From assembly GCA_009602725.1 (NCBI GenBank), contig WELB01000308.1, forward strand, positions 78,071-120,450: 42,380 bases of DNA. Direction: 5' to 3'. Position 1 is the stretch's first letter; each line of letters starts with the position of its first letter. Of the stretch, positions 12,601 to 27,600 are shown in pieces. Source of the DNA: Spirogloea muscicola. Its lineage: Eukaryota; Streptophyta; Zygnematophyceae; Spirogloeales; Spirogloeaceae. A program made the position numbers and the translations under genes. The notes beneath the pieces were generated by a model. That model saw only the letters and a program-made list of their open reading frames with translations, was not told the origin of the DNA and ran no database searches.

Positions 12601-15600
12601 CCCAGCAACCCCCAAATTTAGCAAATACATGTAGCCAGGCACTTGGCTGTGACAGCTTGGAAAAGGCAGAGACATATGCCACCACTCTGGGTGTCGTTGC
12701 TGCTGCGAGTGCCAATGTGGAGTCTGAGGTTGATGTCGTGCCCTCCTTACTCATCACAAGTATCGTGATGCACGTTGGATCGACTTGAAGTACACTGGCA
12801 AGCTTGCTGATCAAGATTGACATCTGGCAGCAGTCAACCCTGATAGGCTGATAGGTTCAGGCAATGTTGCCGCTGCAGATAATCTTCTTGCTTTCTACGC
12901 ATGCAGCTGAGCAGCCATCTCACAGGTTGTCTTCTCACCCAACGAGCTGCAAGATGATTTCCTAATTCCTCATGTTTGAAGGTTGACAAAGCACATCAAT
13001 TTGGCTCGATAAAGGCTGCTAGAAATTGTCCACTCACGTATATCTCTGGTGACTTGCACATCCACAGGTTGCTGATTGCAGCTGTTTTTGATCATCTTGC
13101 CCTCGAACTCAAGTATAGCGTACGCTGGAAGGTATACAGGCTGGGCAATAAGAGGCTGACTGCCTCTCCAGCAGCAGCAGCCACTGAAACTGTGAAGAGG
13201 ACTTGAATGGAATGTATGGAGCGACCTGTCCCCTTGCAAGCATACTCTAACTCACTTATCCTCGTGATTTATTTGCAGCTTCTGCAGTTACATACAGCAA
13301 GTCTTGCAGCATCATGGGTTTCAAACGGTCTTTCTCTTCAAGCACTTTTTGAGGTGCTACACTCATCTTGTTGCTGATTGTTTGGTGATGTTGTGCACGT
13401 TGGTACATTGCAGCAACCCCTAGCTCCTACTAGCAGATGGGTTAGCCATTCCTTGTAAGCTTCAATGCCGGCCGAGTCATTGCTTCTGAAGGCCTCTTGG
13501 TCAGCTTAAGTCCAAGGCTTCTGACCACCGTCACACGAGATCAGGAATGGCACCTCTTTCTACCTGATGGTGGGCTCCGCGATTTTGCCGAGTGGTTCTC
13601 TCCTTACTTGCTCCCCCCGCTGCTGCTGACAGCACGTACTGAGGACATCACATACATAGCCAAGGTATGTAGCTATTGGGTATCATTTTCCCAGGCAGCT
13701 GGCACTCACTTGTCGACTCATAGTGCTGTTATGGTCTTGCTGCAGCCGTACAGTCCAAATATTCACTTTTCCCGTTATCGTATGTCGTCAGATTTACCTG
13801 CTATGCATCCGATGCATCCATGTCAAAGCTGTAATCTCCTACCCCTGCATTGGCACGACGTGCACTTCGCTTGGAACGGGAATGCAAGTCTTCAATGCAT
13901 CACTTGGCAGATGAGTGTCGTTTCTCACGTGTTTGGCTTGCGCTTGTGCAATTGTGTAAGGTGCTCAATATTTCAACGCCGAAGCTCGTGATGGACAACT
14001 TTGCTCCAACATTTGGCGCAATCCTGCCTCTCTATCAGACCAATGTGAAGGAGGACACAGTAAAGGCCTCTTCAGTCCTTCAAGGTCTCATGTTGGAGGT
14101 CGCAGAGATCTCAGAAAACGAAAGAGATCTGCTCATCTCAAAGAAACTGGTCTGTGCTGCTACCCTTGAATTGAGAAGAGCTACATTGATTGCCTTTCTT
14201 TGATGCGTGTCAATGCTCAGATGTGTGCCAAAGCACACAGCGAGATGACGTTTCTGCAGCCAAGCACAGCTAGTTTAGCAATCACAAGGCAATGTAAGCA
14301 GCACAGAGGTATGCATCACTGTCATAGGTAGTGCCCTGGGTTGACTTGATTACTTGAGATCCTGACTGAGTCCTGACAGATGAGCTTATGTTTGTTTCAG
14401 CTCTCCATTGTGAGTGTCATTCTCAGCCATACTTCAGTAAATGAGGAGCCAAAACTGCAACAATACAGCAAGCAAGTGATTGTGGAAGCTCTTCGTACTG
14501 TCATTGATGGCTTCTGGCAAGGGTTGGTCTCCTCACATCACAACAAGCGCTTGCATGAGCTTCGGCCATCAATGCTGATTGTCTGCTAATTTCAGATGTA
14601 TTCAAGCGCACTCATATTCATGGCTATCCTCATTATCTGCACCCACCTGGAGCATTTGACCTCTGCATGTTGTTTATTGGTATATACTGTCTGGACTGTG
14701 AAGGGAGGAACCTTCTCAACCTCGTAGCCTGATTGACCAGATGAACATACTTCGTCCAGATCGCGTCTTCACAGTAAGAGTCGTACACCTCAGCTTGCTG
14801 GTCCGAAGCATACGGCAGGGTACACAATGGTTCACGTTGTGCAAGCTCTCTAGTGCTGGTCAAGCGCTGGAGAGTTGCATGCAATGTCGCGCATGATTTA
14901 CAGCAGTACGTCCAATGCTATTCGTATGTTTGTTACCCTGAATGCACATACAGTTGCTTCTGCGCCTACATCACGAGCTTGAAAGAGCCATCTGTCCTCG
15001 GCACAAAAAGCATCAGCTAGCTGCTCTTGGAGCATTTGTGGATGTGCTTCAGAAACGAGTAGTGGAGCCAAGCACTTTCAGGTGGGTCTATTACGTGTAA
15101 TATCTTAATTTGCATGACAGTATGCTCCTTGTTTGTGTCACGACCCCTGAAGTATCATCAGTATGCAAGGTCCCCTCAGGAATAATGCTGCTCCTTGATG
15201 TCAATTGGGCTTAGCTTTGCATGTGTTGCTGCATTTGGCTACTCAATATCCTGCTCTGCATTGTGGTAACATGCTCAGGTACATTGTACAGATGGTGCTA
15301 CAATCCTTACAGCATCCTGCACTTCAGGAGCAGTGTTGTAATCTTCTATCTGCACTTGTGGATGCCATTCAGCTGGGACAGACTGAAAGAGATGTTCAGG
15401 TACTTGGAGAACAGCTTCAACCATTGGTGGCAAAGCTCGTCTCCTGCTACCTTGATACACAGGAGAAGCAATCCACTTGCAAAGGCTCTGCCGGAGATAG
15501 CTCATCAACTACATACAGTAGGTCAGAGGTCGGCTGCCCAGACCTTATCATTCTCCTTGTCCAACGGCTCACAGAAGATGCCAGCCACCTCTACTTTAAG

Positions 15601-18600
15601 TGGATAAAGGTCAGAGAAGGCATATGCCTGCAACCCACTAGTTATCGTGTACGCTTTGCATCCTCCATATCTCCATGTATGTATCACCCTTGTGCACAAT
15701 CAACCACATGCGCACAAGGAAGACTAAGACAATGTCCCTACATCAGGGACTGGACTTGCTACCAGACATGCCGGTCTTCAGGTCCATCCAAGCCTTGCAC
15801 AGGAGGCTACGAGCTGATGTCACCTTTGCAGATGAGATAGTGCAGGTAGGAGGTCACGTGCACAGATCACAGTATGTCAGCAGTGTAAATCGAAGAGCAG
15901 ATGCCATGAGACCAGTCCATTGGATGCAGGAACATTGGTGCTATCTTTACTTACTCTCTACTGATCAAACATATCTGAGTTGTTTTTGGCAGTTTGTGCA
16001 GCGAGCTCCTCAGCTTCCACCTGAGCTTCGTGTGCAGAGGTACACTATGAGAAGACATTTGTGATTGTTTCTCCCCTTTCCTTTCTTCTGCACCACTGTG
16101 AGCATGGGGGATGTACCATCAGCCGCACCTGCATGAGGGGCTCACTACACAAGAGTGGGCTTGACAAAGATGTTGTACTTGTTTGCAGCTTGCACTACTT
16201 GAGAGTACAGCTCCACAGTAGGACAAATTCTCTCCATAGTGTGAAGGAGCAGAATGAAGGCGGCTGTAGCTTCAGCAGAAGCTTGAGAGCTGCCGCTTGG
16301 CAGCTGGTTCAGCTCTGCAAGAAGGACGGAAATTCAGATATGAGAGAATTTGCCGGAAAACTTCTTGCTCAAGTGAGCTCACAAGCTGCAGCCAACATGC
16401 ATGTATTGCAGCTTGTCAAGTACGTTAGCCTACCTCTTGGAGGTTTGAGCACACACAAATGAACACTCAGGAAAGGCCGTCTTCTTTTGACAGACCGGTG
16501 TTGATTATGCATATTCAGTTTCTTTTTCTCCACCCCAAGAACGTCAGGTCTGCATTGACGCTGGAGACGGGCACAACATCCTTGCAACTACATCCCACGA
16601 AAGTACAGGAGGGTCGGATGTGGATGTCGTTTGCTTCAGTTCTACTCAGAGAGATCACGAGGGCCTCTTGTCTCGTATCATATGTTACTTGATGACATTT
16701 CTGACTGACAGTGATGTATGTATCATCGAACTTGCTGCAAAGAGCCTACAGGTATGGATGTCAGCGACACCTAAGGACCTGACATGCACATGACATGCAC
16801 AAATTGCCATGGGCGGAGTCGTTGGCACGAGCTTTTTGATCTGGAGATAGTGTTTTATGAACAGCATCCTGGTGAGCAGTGTTGATAACTCCAACGTGTT
16901 AACCTTTCCAGGGGGTGCTTGCCACCGATAAGGGATATCAATACTTTTCGTCTATGGACAGAAGGCAAAGGATGTATCTAGAGGTAAGCATGAAATCATC
17001 ACATACCATCACATAGTGTGACTAGTGGTCGGTCCACGTTTCAGGTACCACTGCAAGCCCTGCATAGAACTGTGACTGTCATGAATGATGACGCATTTGA
17101 TACTCAAGGTACCACAGATCCTGCATTAGCTCTACTTACAGCTTGACAATGAGTAGCACAACCTAGCAAATGCAATTGAGGCCTAGCACATAGTAGTTTC
17201 TGTGCTTGAAGCTGTTGCAAATATTCGTTATAAGGGGGGTGCTTGCTGAGAGGAGCTTTGGACACTGACTGCTCCACTGAATGCTGTGACATCATAAGCT
17301 GGCTGATCATCACTCTTCCACTCTCTGAACCTGCCCTGTCCCCCCAGTAACCCCTGGATTCTTGTACAGCAAGCTATGCTCTGTGATGAAGCAGGTGCAT
17401 TCAAAGGGAGTCAATCCAAAGAGGGTGGATGTTATACTCCAGGCCGTAGCTTCTGATTCTGCAAGTGAGGGGAGGAGTTTGGGTGGTTGTAGAGTCTCCA
17501 CCTTTTCCAGAAGTACCCCTGGTGTTCATGCTAAAATGCTGCTAAACTGCAGTGCCGTACTCATGAGAGAATTCTGATCATAATGTTTCTTTTGCAGTAG
17601 AGCTTGCAGTAGCCGTGGCTTAGAAGCACCGAAATTGATGCACTCTCCTGATGTTTGCAGAGCATGCGAGTTCCTTGGACAATCCAGAGCTATGGCAATC
17701 AGCCGGCAAACCTCATGATAGTTGGATTTGTGAGCTGGTATATTCGCTCCTAGCTCATGTGGATGATCAGATGCTCAGGTAAGCAAACCCACCTGCATGC
17801 ATTGCTAGCCACCAGGTTCTCAAGTTTCTTCATTGAAAATTTCTACAAAAGTTGAATAGAAGGAGCATGATATGATGATGTTACCTCCTGCAGGATATGT
17901 CAACCTCTGGCGTTGCATAAGCCTTCTTTCGCAGAGGACCTTCTTCCACAGACACTTGCACACTTGGCAGCTGTCAGTGGGTCAGATGGGGAGATGTGCC
18001 AACAAATCTCAAGCCAGGTAGTGAGCTGCTACATGAAGTACCACTACACTCAAATTCATGTCTGCTGATCCATCTACAGCTTGAGTCAATAGACTTCAGT
18101 GTCCATATGCAAAGGTATGTGTACCCTGTCCTTTTGTCAATGTAAAAGTAGACAAGATTAAATGTGGACTAGACTGGGTGTCAGTCTCTGGTACAAAGCT
18201 TGCAGTCACCAACCTAGTACCTCTGACATGCTACATGGGCAGGTTGAGAAGCACCTCTTTGGGCATGACGGGAGCAGTGCAAGATCCCTACAGGTGTTTC
18301 TGGATGCCTTGAATGATTTACGCAGTATATTTGTAAATACACATTCTACAGTTCCACCAACAGCCAGAAAAGGAGGCCCGACATCTAAGGTGCTCGCCTT
18401 CTGATTCATGTTTGTAGTCATGGCTGATCATATCAGCAAGCTGTACAGCTCAAGTCGCTGATTGCTGGAAAGGTTTTATTGCGTTCAATCAGACCACAAT
18501 AGTATTGGTTGGCACATAAAGCCAAGAAGTAGCTTGTAGCTTAGGGAAACACTCTGATATAATTTAAATTTACGCTTGCTCAGTGGACTTCTTGCGTTTA

Positions 18601-21600
18601 CAGACCTCCAAAAGATCAACTAGCAGCCAGTCAAAGGAGCAACAGGGAGATGTCGCAAATGAATTGCCCTCTCCAGCAGATTGGCAAAGTGTACGCACTT
18701 TGCCAGTCTGCATAGCCATGAATATTGCAGCTTCTTGTGGGGTTCATCACAAAGTGTACTGCTTGCCTGAGCTATGGCCATTGTGCACCACCAAAAGAAA
18801 GCCTTGCAAGATATATCAACTCTTTTTTTTTCCTGCATTGTCCTGTTAATGAAGCCTTGATTTGATACCTCTTAGTGCTCACTTTCCTGCTTACAGGTCT
18901 ACTGGCTGACAATCGATTATCTTGAGACTGCGAAAGCGGCCCAGGTAGGCAACAAAGATATCAAGCAGGACTTTTCTTCCCTCTGGAGAAGCTGTTATAG
19001 CAATGAGAGCTCTACTCGCACTCTTATTGGAAGGTTAATGGCATGTACAGAAATGCTCGGCAATATTCACGTCAATTTTGTACTTGGAGCACTGGTGCGA
19101 GATCCATCACGGAGTATTGAAGCTTGGTGATCCCAGCCTCCTCATGGATAACTCAGTGAGTGTCCTCTCTCATTATTGCTCCACATCACCTACCTCTCAC
19201 GTTGGTGAAAGGTGAAGCGAGTTGTTGGTTGCAGAAAGTGATCCAATCTCAGCAAATGCCTGAGAGAAGTTCAAAGCCTGGCAATTTGTGTTGCCATTTG
19301 CTTCTATTGTACCTTCATCTGAGCTGTTGCAACAGCATTGCATCAGCCAATTGCTGCTATATGAGCTTGAATAGGAGCTTGTTGTCGTTGGTAGCAGATT
19401 CCAGAGCACGAAAAGCTTCTGCTGGATGCATACTCCAGAATGAATGAGCCAGATGGCATATATGGGGTTGCTCGTACAAACCAGGTAGTGCCGAGTATTC
19501 TGCCCTGTGGGAGGTTGCAATGATGCATCGAAGTTTCTCGCATGGTGCTACATGGCACTCTCCTTGGGCATGAGCATTCTCATGAGTTGACACACTGATG
19601 TTGATCCTCCAACAGATTGAGGCTCAATTATGTGTTCTTGAACATGAAGGGAGCTGGAGCAGGGCTGTTGAGAACTATGACATCCTTCTCCAGAACCACC
19701 AGCTTGATGATCTTGCAGCACCTGATGGCAGGTTGCATCCAGCCAAATTTGGGGAGGACTATATGGAGTCCTCATATAACACAAACTTGGAGAATGCTGA
19801 ATATAAGAAACATCTATTACAGAAGGGCTTGATGAATTCTCTACAACAGTCTGGCTACCTTCACATCCTTCAGACATACCTGATGGGCCTGCCAAGTCAA
19901 GAAAGACAGCACGCAATTATTGATCCTGCCTTCTCAGAACAGCAGGTGTTGACATGATGCTACTTTGTCAATGCACGTATCCTAGAAGCTGCTTGGTGAG
20001 CTCAGTGAAGCATGTTGGCTGCTGATCTCACTGCTCCAAGCAAGCCCCTAAACAGGATTTGCTATGCGAGTCGCAGTATGAAGCGGCCTGGAGAATTTCT
20101 CGGTGGGAAGATGACTCTTTGACGGGATTGGCAGACGGATCACTAGCTATACTTGATGATAGTCAACGCCCCCAGTTCCATGCTTGCTTGTACAGGTAGG
20201 GCGCATACTCACTAGGGTCCTTGAGTTTCACGGACTGCGATAATGTGGACCATATGGATAAACTAGAGGCAAGCGAGTCTGTGATGATGAGCACTGTCTT
20301 ATGTCGCTGCTTCCAACTGATACGCAGTGGTGCTTAATGCGTTGTAGTTCTTTAAGGAGTCTAGTTGACGGAGACTTGACTGCTTTCGGACGAGGCCTGA
20401 GAGCAGGCAAAGAGGTATTCACTGGGATGCTCTGATCTCCGTGGCTATTGTCTAGAAGATTCTAAGACCTGCCAATCTATGCAGAAGAAGTTGATGCCAC
20501 CAGAAGTTGATGCCTTGACCGAGTTGGGATGAAGTCAGAGCTAGTTTGACATTTGTGAATTCACCTGTTCTTCTTTGGACAAGTGCCTATTGGATGAGAT
20601 TACAAACACCAACGTGGAGAGCATGCAGCTCATGGAGTCAACTGCTGTCAAGCTCCAGGTTTGCAAAGAACTTATGAGCACATCCCCATGAGCTTAATTG
20701 CACGCACCATGACTGGTCTTGTAAGAGACACTCTGTCGAATACCTGAACATCTATTAAAATCTCAGAATTGAAGGTTACTTCCTGCGTACGCTGACGACA
20801 GGTGCTGAGTAGCCTTGATGAAGCATGGTCAATGAGGTGGCCAGAGAAGCCCTTGCTGAGAGAGTTGACCATAGGGCCCAAGGATGTGGAAAACTGCTGT
20901 AAGGAAAAGGTTTGTCAAAGTCAACTATGGCTTACACAAAGTCTATCCAGTTTCAGGCAGCCATTGAGGTCCTTTGCTTCATACTGTGCACATACACAAG
21001 CAGCATCATTTTGACTGCCTGAGCAAGCAGATGGAGCATGAAAAATACAAGTATCTCAACCATGAGGATGGAACCTTGGACGGTATGTCCATTGCTGACA
21101 TGCTCACTTGCTTCATGGCAGGTAGTCAACATGGAGGCAGCATGGCAACAACGACTGGACTCTATGGAAGGAAGATATGGGCTATTAGAACCTCTTTTTG
21201 CGATCCGCAGAGTCCTCTTGAGAATTCTTCCTCTGAGGCTTTTGCATTTGCGGCATCTGTGGCAGACGGCAAGGAGTGCTCGCAAGGTGAATTTATAATA
21301 ACCATCAGGGAAGCACCCACAGTCAGAGTGTTGGTAGTAATATGATGTAGAATGTGACATTTATTAAGGACATTATCCATCAGTAAGCCATATGTGATGG
21401 CTGATATAAACATGAGACTTTGCTACTCAGGCAAGAAGGTGGAACCATGCTGCAAGTGCTTTGCACGAGCTCAAGTACCTCCAGCGATCACAAAGCACTG
21501 AGCCAAGCAGGATCATACTACCCAAGTCAGATGTTAACAACGTCTTTCTTGCTGGAAGAGTAGGTTGAAATGCTCCCTGAGAAAACACTGCATAATATGC

Positions 21601-24600
21601 AGCTATTTGCATGCCCCGCTTGTGAAGAGCTTTGCTTGCACATTATACATCACATGATGGGAATTCCTCAAAGCAACCTCTACGAGCATCTCTTTGAGCA
21701 ACATATGACTCCAGGTGGAGGAAGCAAAGCTCCTGTGGGCACAAGGAAGCCATGAGATGGCTGTCAACCTTCTACGCCATCTACTCCAACTGCAAACCAT
21801 TTCCATCACAGACCAAGCATTGCTGACTTGCCTCACAGGCAAAATGCTTGCAGAGGCAAGATCTGCCAGTAGGCTTCGCATTGACTGTTTCAGTTCAGTT
21901 GACAGACACGTATGGCATGACTTTCAGCAACTTCCTGATTCTTGACTTGCACATTGAATCATGGTTCAGCCATAGAGATATCCTTGAGCACCAATTTGTA
22001 CGAGCTGTGGAGCTGCTAAGGAATTCAGGTGTGACTATACAAGATGGCTCTCTGGCTCACAAATCGGCTTTCCAGTACCTCAACTGCCGAACACAGTATA
22101 GGCTGGCGCACTATGCAGACATGCTGTATCGTGGCCATGATGCTCGTCTTTCCTCGAGCCAGTGGCAGGCCTCCCTTGACCTGCAAGAGCACAAGGTCAA
22201 GCCTCTCCGGACTACAAGAATCTGTTTGGCATAATCTAAGATGCATGTCAGCTTTACATTGAAGTCATCACCTAGTGCACTACTCGACATCAGCATTCAA
22301 ATTAGCCTCCACGATTTGAAGACTTGTCTCAGCTACACCTTGAAGTTGATGTCCCACTACAGGCCAAGGAGCTTGAAGCTCTCAAGCGGAGGATGAAGAC
22401 AACAGTCAAAGTATTGAACATATATGCCACTGAATCTAGCTGCTATTTTCTTGCTCTGTACTTGCAGTCACTTGCTGCAACTTGTTCCTGGCCATAACTC
22501 TGACTGCTCATGTCTGGGCAATGATATTTTGCCTCTTGCAGACAGAGGACAAACGGGCTTGTTCTGTGAAAGCAGCTGAACTAGAGAAGCAACTGAACCT
22601 TGACAAAGAGGAGATCCAACGTATTCATGTGAAAGCATCATACCTTCCTAGCATCTAAGACCCACATCTAATGCTGATCAGTAATGGGCTGACATCATAG
22701 CTATACAGCAGCTAAGACCCACATTTGCTTGATGACAAGGGATGGCTGACAAAATATCCAAGGCATACAGCATCCTTACAAGCCTTGCGGACACTTTACC
22801 GCTATCTTTAGTTCACCTTGTTGTGCAGGAAGAGCATGTGAATTTTCTGATGATAGCTTTAGAGAGCTACAGGGCCTGTCTCTTGGCTGGTGACAAGTAT
22901 GATATGCGTGTGGTGAGCATTTTGGACACATAGTGCAAGTTGTAATTTTCAACTTTAGCTTCTCATGCAGACCACGCTCATCTACCTTGCTATTGCCTCA
23001 CAACTCTGTGTATGCAAGCGTGACTGCGAGATACTTGCTCCTTCATGCATGAAGCTGTCAGACATGACTCCGCTACATACAAAAGCACCAATGTACAAGG
23101 GCTTATCGCTGCCATGATTGGACAGGTGTTTAGATTAATGTCCTTGTGGTTCAACCTCAACGCTGTACCTCGTGTGAATCTGGCCATGCTTGAAACGATA
23201 AATAAGGTAAGTTTGTGAGGAAATGGTTCTCCTTCTCTTAGAAAGGGCAAAAGCTTGTGCAGTGTGAGCTTTGTCAATTCTGCAACAAAGATGCTGCGCT
23301 GATTGCAGCCCACTGTCAGGTACCATCAAGCAAATTCATCCCACTTGTATACCAGATAGCTTCTAGGCTGAGTAACAGCCAGCTCCAGGAGGGTCCATCG
23401 TCTTTTCAGGTCTTCAGTGCTCTCTACGACCCTGGATAAATATCATTGCCCTATACATTTAAACCCCTCCTTATACACTTCTCCCCTTCTCTATCTATGT
23501 ATATGCCTTGTAGACAAAGCCTCATGAGCTTGGTACTTACCTACCAGAGGCACACAAGAATGAAAACAGTAAACTCCTGTTATGTGTTCCTTGTCATGAG
23601 ATCATGCTGAGGCCTAAGTAATACCAAGCTGCCACTGCTAATCCATTCATGTTGAAAAAGTGGAGTCAAGCTTGCATATTGTAATTGCCAGACTCACAGG
23701 AAGATTGTTCACTTTCTCAGAATGTGCTGATGGAGTTGGTAACCAGGATGATGATTGAGCACCCTTACCACACAGTTTACCAGGTGGGTCACATCTGAGC
23801 ACTCAAGCAGACGTCTGATCAGCCAGTGTCACATTCTGTTTATCAGAAGTGCAATTGGGACGAAGGTTTAATAAGATTGAAGGGCTTGTTGTTGCGCCAC
23901 AGCAGGTATGCATGGCCAAGCCTTCTAAATCTTGCTGTCGGTTGCAGCTCTTATCGTTGGCAAATGGAGACAGAATCAAAGCTAGACAAAGGAGCAAAAA
24001 CGTTTTTGTTGCGGACCTGGACAAGAAAAAGGCAGCTGAATTACTTCTAGACAAACTTGCCTCAAAGCATGGGCCACTGCTTCAGCAGGTAGGAATACTT
24101 TATCTGTCCACTTAGATTATTGTCTTCGAGTGCTATTAGTCGTACTACTGCAAATGTTATAAGGTCTTAGTTAGCATTCCACAGATACGTGGCTGACAAA
24201 AGACCCTAGCCTTCCTCACCTCATCTCTTGTCTTGATGACTAGATGAGGCAAGTGGTCGAGATGTACATTCAACTGGCTGAAATGGAAGCATCAAAGGAG
24301 GTAAAGATAATGAGGCTCCACTGTGAAGAATTTATTAGAAAGTCAAACTTCTCTCCAGCCTGCGTATCTTGGTCTGATGACTGTGTGCCAGGCTCCAACT
24401 TCTTGAAGCTTTTGATCAGCTTGTTGATGACGTGTGCAGAGTTGCTTGTCATCCTTCGCAGGACACACAGAAGAAGCTTGCAGTCCCTCGTGAGATGCAA
24501 GGCATCCGACAGCTTGAGCTTGTACGTGTCATCTCACACTTGACACCTGCCTCTTATATGTATGGGAGGATTAAGCTGCTTGCGGTCTTCAATCTTCATG

Positions 24601-27600
24601 AGCTCCTTAATTCTGTTCTCCAGGTACCAGTAGTTACAGCACCTTTGCCAGTGGACAGAAATGGGCAGTACCCACCAGGATCTTTTGCACATTTTTGCGG
24701 TCTAACAAATAGCATCAGGTGAGTTGCCGAAGTGGCTTCAACACTAAGCCACTGTGCTGGGTGCAGAAGCAGCTCAAGATTCAAGCCACCATACTACCAT
24801 ATCAGCATCTACTATCTTAATAACCTTGGCTGGTGATTCAGTCCAACGTCGAGTTCATGTCTCATATACTCGCTTGCTGTGATGCACTCACGTTCACTGG
24901 TTGGACTTGTTTTAGGGTGATGAATGGAATGGAATAAATGCACCGAAGGTGGTGGAATGCCTGGCATCAGATGGGCATACTTATCGACAATTAGCAAAAT
25001 CTGGAAACGACGATCTTCGCCAAGATGCTGTATGATCCAATACCTTGTCAAGCATCAATTTCTAAATATACACATTGCTTGTATACAATTGAAGAACAAC
25101 ACTTCTGCACAGTGTAGATGAGGAGTTCTGCAAGCCCTTAACATTTGGGACTTCTAGATACTTTTACAAACTCGACTGACTGTGAAGCTTTGATCAGCAG
25201 GTAATGGAGCAGCTTTTCGAACTGGCCAATGCCTTGCTAAGAGATCATGCTGACACTCGCAAGCGCCGCTTGCACATCCGCACCTATAAAGTACAAACAT
25301 CGTGCATTCTTATAAATGACCAACATAAGGCTTTGATGTTCACTTCGGCTGAAAACGAGCAGCTTGTTTTTTGAATGCTGTAGGGCAATGCTTACAGCAT
25401 TCTGCTCTTCCAGCTAACTCAAAGGCTTGAGAAAGGTAAGATTTTGATGCAAGGCTGACTCGCACAAGTGCAGGTCGTTCCCTTCACCCCCAGTGCAGGC
25501 ATACTTGAGTGGGTAGATGGCACTGTTACACTGGGAGAATACCTACTGGGAAGGTCAGTACGTGGTCACCAACAGCAAGACAGTGTGACTAGACAGAAGG
25601 TCTCTTGACGTCCAGCTGTGTACTGATGTTGATTGAACAAGGACTTTAGCAATCTGCAATAATATTGGGCCATCAAGCATTTTCGCAGTCCCTTGGCCTC
25701 TGATTTGTGTGTGGGCTGATGTAACACATGTGCACGGCACGTGCTACATGCCTATCATATGCTACAGCTCTAGAGCCGGCGGAGCACACGGACGCTATGG
25801 AGGAAATGACTGGGCATTCATGCGCTGCCGAGAATTCATGACAGCGGCAAGTGGCTTAGCAGCTGTTGATTCCGTCATTGGTCACTCTTGTGCCTGATCT
25901 CCACCAATTACCACGTTCATAGTGACTTTTAGCTGATTCTATGTATCATGTAGTATTGCTGTCATGCACACAGGAGAAGAACAAGAGGAAGGCGTTTCAC
26001 ACAGTGTGTGACAACTTCAGGTTCACATACATGACTTTTCTCTACACTTTGAGGGACTTACACAGACTACTAAGAAGCACTGATTAAGCTGCGTAATAAA
26101 GTGGCCCACCATTTAGAATTGCGGTTTTGACATCCTCGGCATCCCTCGTCTGTCTGCCTCAATGGCAGGCCTGTAATGCATCACTTCTTCTTGGAGAGGT
26201 TTTTGCGGCCTTCTGATTGGTATGAGAAGCGGCTCGCATACACTCGAAGCGTTGCAGCAAGCTCCATGGTGAATGGCCTCACTGTTGACAGTCATTCCAC
26301 TGCTGCATGTCATCAGCTGACCCATCATCAGCAGGCCTCCTCAGCATCGAACTACTTCGCTTCAGGGCACTCCTCCATTGCCAGTACAATGTCTTCCATG
26401 ACGCACACATGTCGTAACAGACTGCCTAAGCAAATGCAGTGGAATTGAAGTCAAGCTGCCTACTCAAGCAGTCTTTCTCAAATGTTGGACCAGATTGGCT
26501 ACATCGTAGGCCTGGGTGATCGACACTCCATGAATCTGCTGGTGGATGAAGCAACAGCTGAAATCATTCACATTGACTTGGGCGTTGCTTTTGAGCAAGG
26601 TCTCATGCTCAAGACTCCAGAGAGGGTACTTCTCACACTTCTTCTCGTTGTGTACAGTTGTCAGCGTCCAAATTGCTATATATATGTGTACAAGGATTAG
26701 TGAATTCTGATCAGCATTGGCTTGATGGCAGGTGCCATTTCGGCTTACCAGGGATATAGTAGATGGCATGGGCTTGTGTGGAGTGGAGGGAGTTTTCAGA
26801 CGATGCAGCGAAGCAACACTGGGCGTCATGCGGACCAATAAGGAGGCACTGCTCACCATCATCGAGGTTCAGATTTTCTCTTCACAGCCTTAGTCGGCCT
26901 GCTAAATGATTTTCATACTTGCATGCTTGGGTTATGGTCTCAGCTCAGCCCAAATGTCTATACTGTACCCAGTCCGCGCTGTCAATATGCTACAAAGTAT
27001 GTGTCCTTATGCAGCAACAATTGCCCAGCATTCATTAGTCAGCCACATCTTCAATCACATTGCAGGTCTTCATACATGATCCTCTATACAAATGGGCCAT
27101 CTCCCCACTGAAGGCCTTGCAGCGTCAGCAGGTACGAAGTGCCAGAGAGGCTGCACAGGCTTGAATTATCACAAACATCTTTCACTGCAGCATGCTGAAG
27201 GCTGAAGAATTGCCTGCATGCAAACACAAGCCTGCTGAAGGCCAAAGACAGTCATTGCATACATGCAACTACTACAAATACCAATTTTATATAGCATCTT
27301 GATGCATCTATTATGACTGCCTCTCTGCTTCATAACAGGATGCACCCATGCTAGATAACAGTGATTCCTTCAACTTTGACCCGTATGGAGAAGTCAGGGA
27401 GGGTAAGCAAGAGGCAGCCAGAGCTCTCATGCGTGTGAAGCATAAACTGGACGGCTATGAGGATGGGGAGCTCCGGAGTATTCAAGGGCAGGTCAGTTCT
27501 GCATTTGAAGTACTCTTTCTTCCTGTGGATGAAGAAGTAGCAGTTGCCAACTATATGCCAGCAGAAGATCCTTTCTGCCATTCATTGAAACGCTTAAGGA

